This document shows positions 1 through 5,928 of a stretch of 5,928 nucleotides of DNA, in pieces. The notes below the pieces were generated by a model. That model saw only the letters and a program-made list of their open reading frames with translations, searched no databases and was not told the DNA's origin. The stretch comes from Oligoflexia bacterium (lineage in GTDB: Bacteria > Bdellovibrionota > UBA1018), in the NCBI GenBank assembly GCA_025352185.1, contig JANXTV010000049.1, positions 1 to 5,928 on the forward strand, written 5' to 3'. The stretch's first letter is position 1; every line of letters begins with the position of its first letter. The translations under genes and the position numbers were made by a program.

Positions 1-552
1 GCCGCCCACGCAGACGAATAAATAGTCGAGGGTTCCGACCTCCTCGAAAAGCTCCACCGCGGCCGTGCCCTGACCGGCCATCACCTGCGGATGATCGTAA
101 GGGGGGACGAGAACCATTCCGCGGGTGCGCACGAGGTCGGCCGCAATTTTTTCTCGGTCTTCTTTCAGTCGGTCGTAGAGCACCACTTCCGCTCCGTAGT
201 CGCGAGTCGCTTTAATTTTTGCCGGGGGGGCGTCTGCGGGCATGACCACGAGGGAAGGAATACCGAGTTCGGTCGCGCACAGGGAAATCGCCTGGGCGTG
301 ATTCCCAGATGAGAAGGCAGCGACGCCCCGTTTCCGTTCTTCGGAAGTGAGTTGGAGTAAGGCGTTCGCGGCGCCCCGAAATTTAAAGGCGCCGATACGC
401 TGGAGATTCTCGCACTTGAAATAGACCTTCGCCCCGGTTCGGGCATCGGCGGCGGGTGAAGTGAGTACCGGCGTACGGACGACGTGGTTACGAATGCGAA
501 CGGCGGCGGCCAGGACATCTTCGGGGGAAACGCTCAAGGAGGGGGAAGTCAT
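1..552 (-). CDS. Serine racemase / threonine dehydratase family PLP enzyme, 3' end cut by window
   Basis: The frame is open from ATG at 552 to the left edge: 184 codons, N-terminal part only, with no stop reached. Seen: KCENLQRIGAFKFRGA at about residues 46-61, where Lys57 fits the lysine that forms the PLP Schiff base; SSGNHAQA at 81-88, the loop that cradles the cofactor (Asn84) and carries Ser82, the second catalytic base of serine racemases; PPYDHPQVMAGQGTAA at 150-165; and VCVGG at 180-184, the start of the glycine-rich phosphate loop, cut by the edge. Known of the family: fold-type II PLP enzymes that racemise serine or deaminate serine, threonine or 3-hydroxyaspartate in the cytoplasm. 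From memory it aligns without gaps to fission yeast serine racemase, with the same Lys57 and Ser82, which supports this start. No clear Shine-Dalgarno precedes it. It follows purM by 18 nt, so it is probably co-transcribed. Family is sure; racemase versus dehydratase cannot be decided, since the metal and C-terminal regions are missing. Confidence 0.93.
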   Translation of the reverse strand, partial: MTSPSLSVSPEDVLAAAVRIRNHVVRTPVLTSPAADARTGAKVYFKCENLQRIGAFKFRGAANALLQLTSEERKRGVAAFSSGNHAQAISLCATELGIPSLVVMPADAPPAKIKATRDYGAEVVLYDRLKEDREKIAADLVRTRGMVLVPPYDHPQVMAGQGTAAVELFEEVGTLDYLFVCVGG

Positions 553-570
553 GGAAGGGTCTTAACAGAT

Positions 571-1677
571 CTATTCCTGAAGTTCGAATCGTCCTTCTTC
601 AGAATGGACAATCACCAGGCTCTCCGATTTTTTCCCTTTGATTTTCGTATTCGGAATCACCTCGCCCACGAACATCGCTTCGACGCCCGCCCGCTCGGCG
701 ATCGCGATGACTTCCCGGAGGTTTTTCGGGCGGACCGCGCCCACCATTCCGAGTCCGCAGTTAAAAGTCGTTAAGCGCTCGGTGATCGAAACCGCATCGG
801 TTTTCGCAAGCCACTCGTAAACGCGTGGGAGCGCCGCGACACCCGGCATTTCGAGTTCGTACGAGACGTGTTCGCCCATGCGCGGGAGGTTTAAGAATCC
901 GGAGCCGGTAATGTGCGCGAGTCCTTGGAAAAGTTTCTTATCGAGCGCCGGCATGAGGGCGTCGGTATAAATCTCGGTCGGCGCGAGGAGTTCCTTCAAA
1001 AGCGCCGCGCGCGTTTTAGCCCAAGGGAGATTCGTGTGTTCCGGTCTCCACTGATTCACAATCTTCCGGAGGAGGCTAAAACCGTTACTGTGGAATCCAC
1101 TCGATCGGAGGCCGACGAGGAGATCGCCCGCCTTCACGTTCGAGGGTAGCGCTTTTTTTGGGTGGACGAGTCCCACCGCGAATCCCGCGAGATCGTACTC
1201 GCCGGCCTTATAAAAACCGGGCATTTCGGCGGTTTCGCCGCCGACGAGCAGGGCTCCCGCGCGCGTGCAACCCTCCTGAATTCCTTCGATCACCGCCGTC
1301 GAGGTATCGAGTTCGAGTTTTCCCGTCGCGAGGTAGTCCAGAAAAAAGAGGGGCTTCGCGCCGACGCAAAGGAGGTCATTCACCGACATCGCGACGAGGT
1401 CGATGCCGACCGTATCGTGGATACCGAGTTCAAAAGCGAGTTTTAACTTCGTCCCGACTCCGTCGGTCGAAGACGCGAGCCACTGGGTTTTAGAAAGTTC
1501 ATAGAGGGCAGCGTAGCCGCCGACTTCGGAACGAAGGGCCTTCGGTTTCTTTTTTTTATCTCGGTTGCCGGTCATCGCGTGGATTCGGTCGACGAGTTTA
1601 TCGGCCAGGACTCGGTCCACGCCCGCCTCGCGGTAGGAGAGGCGTCCTTTAGTCGTTCCCGATTTTAACGTGCCCAT
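571..1677 (-). CDS. purM: Phosphoribosylformylglycinamidine cyclo-ligase (AIR synthetase)
   Basis: This 368-residue cytoplasmic enzyme uses ATP to close FGAM into AIR, the fifth step of purine synthesis, acting on the product of PurL/PurQ. Motifs in order: LSYREAGVD (13-21); STDGVGTKLKLA (70-81), the nucleotide-binding segment; GIDLVAMSVNDL (91-102); FFLDYLATGKL (111-121); LVGGETAEMPG (144-154); SSGFHSNGFSLLRKI (192-206); LAPTEIY (231-237); HITGSGF (255-261); TFNCGLGM (304-311). It is slightly longer than the usual 340-350 residues, with a basic N-terminal extension and a lysine-rich loop (KKKKPK, 41-46). The usual TGGGxxENIPR stretch reads TGSGFLNLPR here, one residue shorter. The start is ATG at 1677, preceded by AAGGG six bases upstream; the stop is TAG. 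It lies 16 nt after purH. Identity is certain. Confidence 0.98.
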   Translation of the reverse strand: MGTLKSGTTKGRLSYREAGVDRVLADKLVDRIHAMTGNRDKKKKPKALRSEVGGYAALYELSKTQWLASSTDGVGTKLKLAFELGIHDTVGIDLVAMSVNDLLCVGAKPLFFLDYLATGKLELDTSTAVIEGIQEGCTRAGALLVGGETAEMPGFYKAGEYDLAGFAVGLVHPKKALPSNVKAGDLLVGLRSSGFHSNGFSLLRKIVNQWRPEHTNLPWAKTRAALLKELLAPTEIYTDALMPALDKKLFQGLAHITGSGFLNLPRMGEHVSYELEMPGVAALPRVYEWLAKTDAVSITERLTTFNCGLGMVGAVRPKNLREVIAIAERAGVEAMFVGEVIPNTKIKGKKSESLVIVHSEEGRFELQE

Positions 1678-1683
1678 GCGTTT

Positions 1684-1688
1684 CCCTT
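1684..1688 (-). promoter_or_regulatory. Ribosome binding site of purM
   Basis: AAGGG on the minus strand, six bases before the purM ATG at 1677, sits in the 16-nt gap after the purH stop. It is a partial match to the Shine-Dalgarno consensus and the only purine-rich candidate in the gap; it supports 1677 as the start. Confidence 0.6.
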
Positions 1689-1693
1689 TTTAT

Positions 1694-3310
1694 TTAGTGT
1701 CTGAAATGCCGTCGGTGCGAAAACGCGAGGCTTACGCCTAAGTCTTTCGAGCGGGCAATCACGTCATTATCCCGGAGACTGCCTCCGGGCTCAACCACAA
1801 ACCGAATTCCCGCTTCCGCCGCCGCTTCGATTCCGTCGGCGAAGGGAAAGAAGGCGTCGCTAATCAAAATCGATTCGGCGAGTCGAGTTTTCACAAAAAC
1901 CTCGCTCCCGCCGCCGCTCGCCTTCGCTTCGGCCTCGAGAATCGCCCGGGCGCGCGGGATCGCAAGTTTCGCCAGCGCTTCGATGCGGTTCGGCTGGCCC
2001 TGGCCAGTACCAATCATTCGGAATCGACCTTCGGAGGGAGTTTCCACAATCGCAATCGCGTTCGATTTTAAACTCTTCGCGGCAAAAACACCGAACTGAG
2101 CGAGCTCGTTCTGGGCCGCCGACCAAGTTTCACCGGTCTTCACTTCGAATTTTTCCAGGGCGAAGGCATCGGCGGCTTGGATTAGTTTTCCTCCCGGGAC
2201 CGAGACTTCGCAGATTTTTTCCTGGAAGGTAACGTCGCGGATGGGGATGGCTTTTAAATTCTTTCGTTTCGTCGCGAGGAGTGAAAGGGGCGAGGAGTCG
2301 CGTGAGAGTTCGGGAGCCGCGATGCCTTCGATGAATCGCGGTTCCAGAAACTGCGCGGTCGGCATATCGAGCGGTTTCGAGAGGAGGATCATTCCACCAA
2401 ACGCCGAAACCGGATCGCACGCCCACGCCATTTCGAGGGCCGCGTCGATTCGTCCGTCGCCATCGCTCGCCACGCCGCAGGGATTCTGGTGTTTAATGAT
2501 TACGGCGTGCGCCGCTTCGGGTTTCCAATTCGCGAGATCCGAAAGAAGGCGGAAACCCGCCGAAAAATCGAGAATGTTATTATAGGAGAGTGGACTCTCC
2601 GTGCACGGCGAATCCCACGCGATCGGACTCCCGCCCGACGGCGTGAGTAAGAATTCCGCGGTTTGATGCGGGTTTTCACCGTAACGAAGTGCGGAGGATC
2701 CGCCCGAGTCGAGACCGGAGACCCGCGCAATCACGGCGTCGTAATGGGCGACGCCTTGCCAAGCGGCATGCGCCGCCTCTTTCCGGAGCTCGGGAGAAAT
2801 CCCCGCGGGACTCTCGAGTTCCCGGATCGCCCGGCTGTAGAGTGCGGGCTCGGAAAGGACGAGGACCGAAGTATGATTTTTCGCCGCGGCACGTACGAGG
2901 GATGGTCCGCCGATATCGATGAGCTCGGTTAGAACCGGATCGAGGGCGGTCGCGCTTCCCGCCGACCTTTCGAATGGATAGAAGTTAACGACCACGACGT
3001 CGATGAGTGAAATTCCGAGTTTTTCTCGGTCGGCATCGTCGGAGGCGTCGCCGCGCCGAGCGAGAATGCCGCTAAAAATGGGAAACGAAAGGGTTTTCAT
3101 GCGCCCCTGGAAGGCTTCCGAGGAGCGCGAGATTTTTTCGACGGCGAGGACTTCGATTCCTTCGGCCTCGATCGCGGCCTTCGTACCGCCACTCGCGTAG
3201 AGTTCGCAGCCCTTCGCGCGCAGGGCGCGGGCAAGGGGGATGAGTCCAGTTTTATCCGACACGGAGAGGAGGGCGCGTTTTGGAAAGAGGTGCGTCGTTT
3301 TTTCGGTCAT
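1694..3310 (-). CDS. purH: Bifunctional AICAR formyltransferase / IMP cyclohydrolase
   Basis: This 538-residue cytoplasmic enzyme catalyses the final two steps to IMP: formyl transfer from 10-formyl-THF to AICAR (C-terminal domain), then ring closure (N-terminal MGS-like domain). N-terminal domain: SVSDKTG (16-22), SGGT (40-43), GRMKT (69-73, Lys72), NFYPF (109-113), and IDIGGPSLVRAAAKN (131-145) with Asp132 and Lys144. By analogy to human ATIC these match the cyclohydrolase residues Lys66, Tyr104, Asp125 and Lys137. Transformylase domain: RYGENPHQ (209-216), NNILDF (244-249), IKHQNPCG (272-279) with the catalytic Lys273-His274 pair, VSAFGG (301-306), KSNAI (415-419), GTGQGQPNR (434-442), SDAFFPF (484-490), PGGS (508-511) and a terminal RHFRH. 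Length is near the usual 510-530. Oddity: the segment after Lys72 reads TLSFPIFSGIL where most PurH have TLHPKxHGGIL. The start is ATG at 3310, overlapping the purQ stop as ATGA; the stop is TAA. Confidence 0.98.
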   Translation of the reverse strand: MTEKTTHLFPKRALLSVSDKTGLIPLARALRAKGCELYASGGTKAAIEAEGIEVLAVEKISRSSEAFQGRMKTLSFPIFSGILARRGDASDDADREKLGISLIDVVVVNFYPFERSAGSATALDPVLTELIDIGGPSLVRAAAKNHTSVLVLSEPALYSRAIRELESPAGISPELRKEAAHAAWQGVAHYDAVIARVSGLDSGGSSALRYGENPHQTAEFLLTPSGGSPIAWDSPCTESPLSYNNILDFSAGFRLLSDLANWKPEAAHAVIIKHQNPCGVASDGDGRIDAALEMAWACDPVSAFGGMILLSKPLDMPTAQFLEPRFIEGIAAPELSRDSSPLSLLATKRKNLKAIPIRDVTFQEKICEVSVPGGKLIQAADAFALEKFEVKTGETWSAAQNELAQFGVFAAKSLKSNAIAIVETPSEGRFRMIGTGQGQPNRIEALAKLAIPRARAILEAEAKASGGGSEVFVKTRLAESILISDAFFPFADGIEAAAEAGIRFVVEPGGSLRDNDVIARSKDLGVSLAFSHRRHFRH

Positions 3311-4056
3311 AGTGTGCGGGCTCCTTTAAAAGCATTTTCGAAGAAGCGAAATCCGTCGCCGTAGGTAGATTGGTTTTTCCCGTGGACTAGGTTCCGAAAA
3401 TATCCGGGATGCTGGCTGGGACGAAGGAATGCTTCGGGGTGGGGCATGATTCCGAAAATCCGACCCGTCGGATCGGTAATTCCGGCGATCGAGGCGTGGC
3501 TTCCGTTTGGATTTTCGACGTAGGCCACCGCGGATTTAAAACCCGTTCCGATGCGGGTCGATTCGGAGAGCATGAGTCGGCCCTCTCCGTGTCGAATGGG
3601 GAGTTCAATCTCCGAGAGATCGGCGATAAAAGGGGAAGAGCCGTGGAACGAGTCGACCTGGAGCTTTACCCATTCGTTCTTGAAGCGGCCGGATTCGTTA
3701 TGTGCCAGCGCGACTCCCTCTCCGAAAACTCCGAGGGCGACGAGGACTTGAAACCCGTTACAGATCCCGAGGACGAGGCCGCCATCCTTCGCGAACGCCG
3801 GGAGGTCCCATCCGATTTGGTAGCGAAGTTTTAGGGCGAGGACTCGGCCCGAGCCGAGTTCATCGCCGAAGCTGAATCCACCCGGAATCACGAGCAGGGA
3901 GCAATTCGCTAAATCTCGCGGTGATTTCACGAGTTCCGAGAGGTGGAGAATTTCGGTCGCGAATCCGGCCCGTCGACACGCCTCGGCGGTTTCGACCTCA
4001 CAATTAATTCCATCCCCCGTGAGGACCCAAGCGATTTTACGTTCGAGTGAACTCAC
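3307..4056 (-). CDS. purQ: FGAM synthase glutaminase subunit PurQ
   Basis: This class I glutamine amidotransferase subunit hydrolyses glutamine and passes ammonia to PurL for FGAR to FGAM. From the GTG at 4056 it is 249 residues, a little longer than compact PurQ (about 225-230). Seen: VLTGDGINCEVE near the N terminus (11-22); IPGGFSFGDELGSGRV (57-72), the oxyanion-side loop; GICNGFQ (97-103) with the nucleophile Cys99; PIRHGEGRL (153-161); and IMPHPEAF (203-210) with His206 and Glu208 completing the catalytic triad. No signal peptide is visible, so it is cytoplasmic. Start choice: an in-frame ATG lies at 4083, but GTG at 4056 has a near-ideal GGGAGGTG Shine-Dalgarno six bases upstream, overlaps the purL stop by 4 nt (GTGA), and removes a nine-residue N-terminal tail that would lie before the family fold. 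It ends at TGA, overlapping the purH ATG. Identity is certain; the start is very likely. Confidence 0.96.
   Translation of the reverse strand: MSSLERKIAWVLTGDGINCEVETAEACRRAGFATEILHLSELVKSPRDLANCSLLVIPGGFSFGDELGSGRVLALKLRYQIGWDLPAFAKDGGLVLGICNGFQVLVALGVFGEGVALAHNESGRFKNEWVKLQVDSFHGSSPFIADLSEIELPIRHGEGRLMLSESTRIGTGFKSAVAYVENPNGSHASIAGITDPTGRIFGIMPHPEAFLRPSQHPGYFRNLVHGKNQSTYGDGFRFFENAFKGARTL
3321..3327 (-). promoter_or_regulatory. Ribosome binding site of purH
   Basis: AAAGGAG on the minus strand lies inside the end of purQ, ten bases before the purH ATG at 3310. It is a good Shine-Dalgarno at slightly long spacing. With the ATGA stop/start overlap it suggests that purH translation is coupled to purQ. 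Confidence 0.7.
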
Positions 4057-5928
4057 GAGACACCTCCCGAATTCCGCCGCCACTGCTTTTCCAGCTCGCC
4101 GGTTACGAAGTGGTTTTTTCCGAGGAGTACTTTACCGTTCGAACTGACCTCTCCGATTCGGGAGAAAGGAAGTCCGAGTTCGAACCATTCACGTGAGAGT
4201 TCCGCCTCTTTATCTTTCGGGAAGCTGACGAGGAAGGTGTGGAATCCTTCCCCGAATAAATCGGTGAGAGTCGCTTCGTCGGACCATTTAGAATCGAATT
4301 TAAATCCCATGCCGTATGCGAAAAGCGATTCGGAAACCGCGGTAAGGACGCCGCCCTCCGAAATATCCGAACACGAATGGAGTACCGTGGATCTGGAGGA
4401 CCCCATCCAAGCGTAAATTTTTCGCGCGAGCGGCCAGTCGGATGCCGGGAGTTGCCGGGCTTCGGGATGTTTCAGTCCGATCCGTTCAAATTGGGATCCC
4501 AGGAGTGAGAAGTGGCGAGGACCGAGGAGGAACACCGAATCTCCGGCTTGCTTAAACTCGCTCGTCCGGGCCCGCTCGATCTCCGGGATTCGGCCGAGCG
4601 CGGTGACGAGCACCGTCGGGAGTACGGAGATGGAGACGGGTTTTCCGTTTTGTTTTCCTCGGAAATCGTTCTTCATACTGTCTTTACCCGAAACGAAAGG
4701 GAGGCCGAGTGCGAGGGCGGCATCGCGAAGTCCGTAACCTGCCCGCACGAGGTCGGCCGCGTATTTTTCGTTCGAAACCGGATCGGGCCAACAAAAATTA
4801 TCGAGTAGGGCGAGAACCGATTCGGGTTCCCCGTATTCGGCTCCACTCGCGAGAACGTTTCGAACGGCTTCGTCGAGCGAAGCTTCCGCCATCGTGTAGG
4901 CGTCGTAGCGAGAGTACTCCGGCAGAATTCCGACCCCGACCACGGCTGCTACTTCGGAATCGGGACGGAGGAGGACCGCACCGCTTTGGTTCGGCGATCG
5001 GTGAGGTCCGATCTGCGTTTCCGGTTTTACGAGCGAGCAGCCTTGGACTTCGTGGTCGTATTGGCGAATGAGTGATGCCTTGGAAGCAATATTCTCGGAG
5101 GCCAGGAGACGGTGGAGGGAATCCTCGACCGAGTTTACTTCCGCGTGGCGCATGGGCAGGAGCGGAGCCGGTTCCCACTTCGCGGTGATCGCGAGATCGG
5201 GGCAACCTTCGTGAAGAAATTCGAGAGAGAGGCTCGCGATGGTAGCGTCCCGATAAAGCACCTCGAAAAAGCCTGAGTTCGTGAAAACTCCGAGGTCGGT
5301 CGATTCGACGTTCATTTCGCGGGAGAGCGCCAGAAATTCGGGAAGGGATTCGGCGGGGACCGCGACGGTCATCCGCTCCTGGGACTCACTCACGAGGATT
5401 TCCTCCGGACGGAGCCCGATTGCTTTCAGCGGGGTATCGGTGAGATCGAGCCGTGCCCCATTCGAAAGGGTTGCGAGTTCACCTACCGAAGACGAGAGCC
5501 CACCGGCGCCGTTATCGGTCAGCGTTCGAAAAAGCCCGAGGTCCCGTGCCTTCAGGATAAAATCGAGTGCCCGTTTCTGGGTAAAGGGATCCCCGAGTTG
5601 GACGACGGTCGCGTTCGCGAGGGCGGCGTCGGCGGTATCGAGGGCGAGGGAGCTAAACGTCGCCCCATGAATTCCATCCCGACCCACGCGCCCGCCCACC
5701 ATGACGATTCGGTCACCGGGAAGAATAGTTTTCGTTTCGCAGTTCACGACCGGATGTTTTTCGATCTTCCGGGGAAGTAGGCCACCCGATCCGCAGAAGA
5801 CGAGGGGTTTTCCGAGGTAAGATTCATCGTAGACGAGTGCCCCCGCGATGGTGGGAATGCCGGCCGGATTTCCCCCTGCCTCCATGCCCGCCCGAATCCC
5901 CTCGAGGATTCGGCTCGGCGGGAAAATT
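4053..5928 (-). CDS. purL: FGAM synthase large subunit PurL, 5' end cut by window
   Basis: This is the ATP-dependent synthetase subunit that converts FGAR to FGAM with ammonia supplied by PurQ. The frame is open to the right edge: 624 codons are visible and the N terminus is missing. The Met at 5885 is internal, because the preceding codons (IFPPSRILEGIRAG) continue the conserved region just before GNPAGIPT. Counting from that Met: VGGRVGRDGIHGATFSS (63-79), QLGDPFTQK (96-104), TDNGAGGLSSSVGELA (123-138), SESQERM (166-172), YDHEVQG (276-282), DNFCWPDP (362-369), SGKDSMKND (399-407) and SDISEGGVLTAVSE (506-519). These are the two repeated AIR-synthetase-like halves with their nucleotide-binding loops. 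No glutaminase domain follows; it is the next gene. The FCWPDP and SGKDSMKND signatures differ from Bacillus PurL as I recall it and suggest the longer form, sometimes with PurS fused at the N terminus; this is inference. It ends in TGA overlapping purQ. Confidence 0.97.
   Translation of the reverse strand, partial: IFPPSRILEGIRAGMEAGGNPAGIPTIAGALVYDESYLGKPLVFCGSGGLLPRKIEKHPVVNCETKTILPGDRIVMVGGRVGRDGIHGATFSSLALDTADAALANATVVQLGDPFTQKRALDFILKARDLGLFRTLTDNGAGGLSSSVGELATLSNGARLDLTDTPLKAIGLRPEEILVSESQERMTVAVPAESLPEFLALSREMNVESTDLGVFTNSGFFEVLYRDATIASLSLEFLHEGCPDLAITAKWEPAPLLPMRHAEVNSVEDSLHRLLASENIASKASLIRQYDHEVQGCSLVKPETQIGPHRSPNQSGAVLLRPDSEVAAVVGVGILPEYSRYDAYTMAEASLDEAVRNVLASGAEYGEPESVLALLDNFCWPDPVSNEKYAADLVRAGYGLRDAALALGLPFVSGKDSMKNDFRGKQNGKPVSISVLPTVLVTALGRIPEIERARTSEFKQAGDSVFLLGPRHFSLLGSQFERIGLKHPEARQLPASDWPLARKIYAWMGSSRSTVLHSCSDISEGGVLTAVSESLFAYGMGFKFDSKWSDEATLTDLFGEGFHTFLVSFPKDKEAELSREWFELGLPFSRIGEVSSNGKVLLGKNHFVTGELEKQWRRNSGGVS
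4063..4068 (-). promoter_or_regulatory. Ribosome binding site deciding the purQ start
   Basis: GGGAGG (continuing into TG) on the minus strand, six bases before GTG at 4056, lies within the last codons of purL. It is the strongest Shine-Dalgarno in the window. It fixes GTG 4056, rather than the ATG at 4083, as the likely purQ start. Confidence 0.85.

Noticed and set aside
165..518. Minus-strand 117-codon frame in the left-edge region
   Set aside because: It overlaps in another frame the PLP enzyme, whose motifs (FKFRGA, SSGNH) show the real reading frame.
1550..1557. Programmed -1 frameshift at the A8 run in purM
   Set aside because: The slip product ends within about 16 codons and the zero frame gives a complete PurM, with no stimulatory stem evident by eye.
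2241..2585. Plus-strand 114-codon frame opposite purH, and similar frames at 913-1149, 1158-1493, 4512-4808 and 4709-5071
   Set aside because: All are antisense to intact, conserved pur genes and show no family features.
3409..3834. Plus-strand open frame of 141 codons opposite purQ
   Set aside because: It lies wholly antisense to a certain gene, has no recognisable family features, and follows from the G+C-rich codon pattern of purQ.
4798..5205. Minus-strand 135-codon frame inside purL
   Set aside because: It is an alternate frame of purL, rich in Arg, Pro and Ser, with no motif.
5281..5670. Plus-strand open frame of 129 codons opposite purL, very rich in Ser and Arg
   Set aside because: It is antisense to conserved PurL motifs; the Ser/Arg-rich composition is typical of a shadow frame.
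5883..5885. ATG at 5885 as the start of purL
   Set aside because: The frame stays open to the window edge and the upstream codons continue the conserved PurL sequence; about the first third of the protein is outside the window.
1..5928. Mobile elements, CRISPR arrays, tRNA or rRNA genes, riboswitch or terminator
   Set aside because: No gap longer than 18 nt exists, no repeat array or transposase was seen, and all space is taken by conserved coding sequence. A purine riboswitch, if any, would lie upstream of purL, outside the window.

Overview
The window is a gene-dense, single-strand block from a bacterial chromosome. All genes lie on the minus strand and read from high to low coordinates. 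The order is purL (start beyond the right edge), purQ, purH, purM, then a PLP-dependent enzyme of the serine racemase / threonine dehydratase family (its end beyond the left edge). Essentially every base is coding: purL/purQ overlap by 4 nt (GTGA), purQ/purH overlap by 4 nt (ATGA), purH/purM are 16 nt apart, and purM/PLP enzyme are 18 nt apart. No promoter, terminator, RNA gene, repeat array, insertion sequence or CRISPR was seen. Any operon promoter should lie to the right of position 5928.

The four pur genes encode steps of de novo purine synthesis. PurL with PurQ converts FGAR to FGAM using glutamine and ATP. PurM closes FGAM to AIR. PurH carries out the last two steps, AICAR to FAICAR to IMP. 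PurQ is a separate glutaminase subunit here, so this is not the E. coli type in which the glutaminase is fused to PurL. Two sequence signatures in PurL (FCWPDP and SGKDSMKND) do not match the compact Bacillus PurL as I remember it. They resemble a longer bacterial form that can carry its PurS-like part at the N terminus, but the relevant end is outside the window.

The organism cannot be named from this. The DNA is moderately G+C rich (about 60% in the one line counted) and carries Shine-Dalgarno sites, so it is bacterial. The style of PurL and PurQ suggests a delta-proteobacterium-like or Bdellovibrionota-like lineage, at low confidence. This is mostly ordinary core metabolism, and I found no new system. 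The points worth a second look are the purQ start codon (GTG at 4056 rather than the first ATG at 4083), a divergent active-site segment in PurH, the PurL subtype, and the serine racemase-like gene at the tail of the pur cluster.
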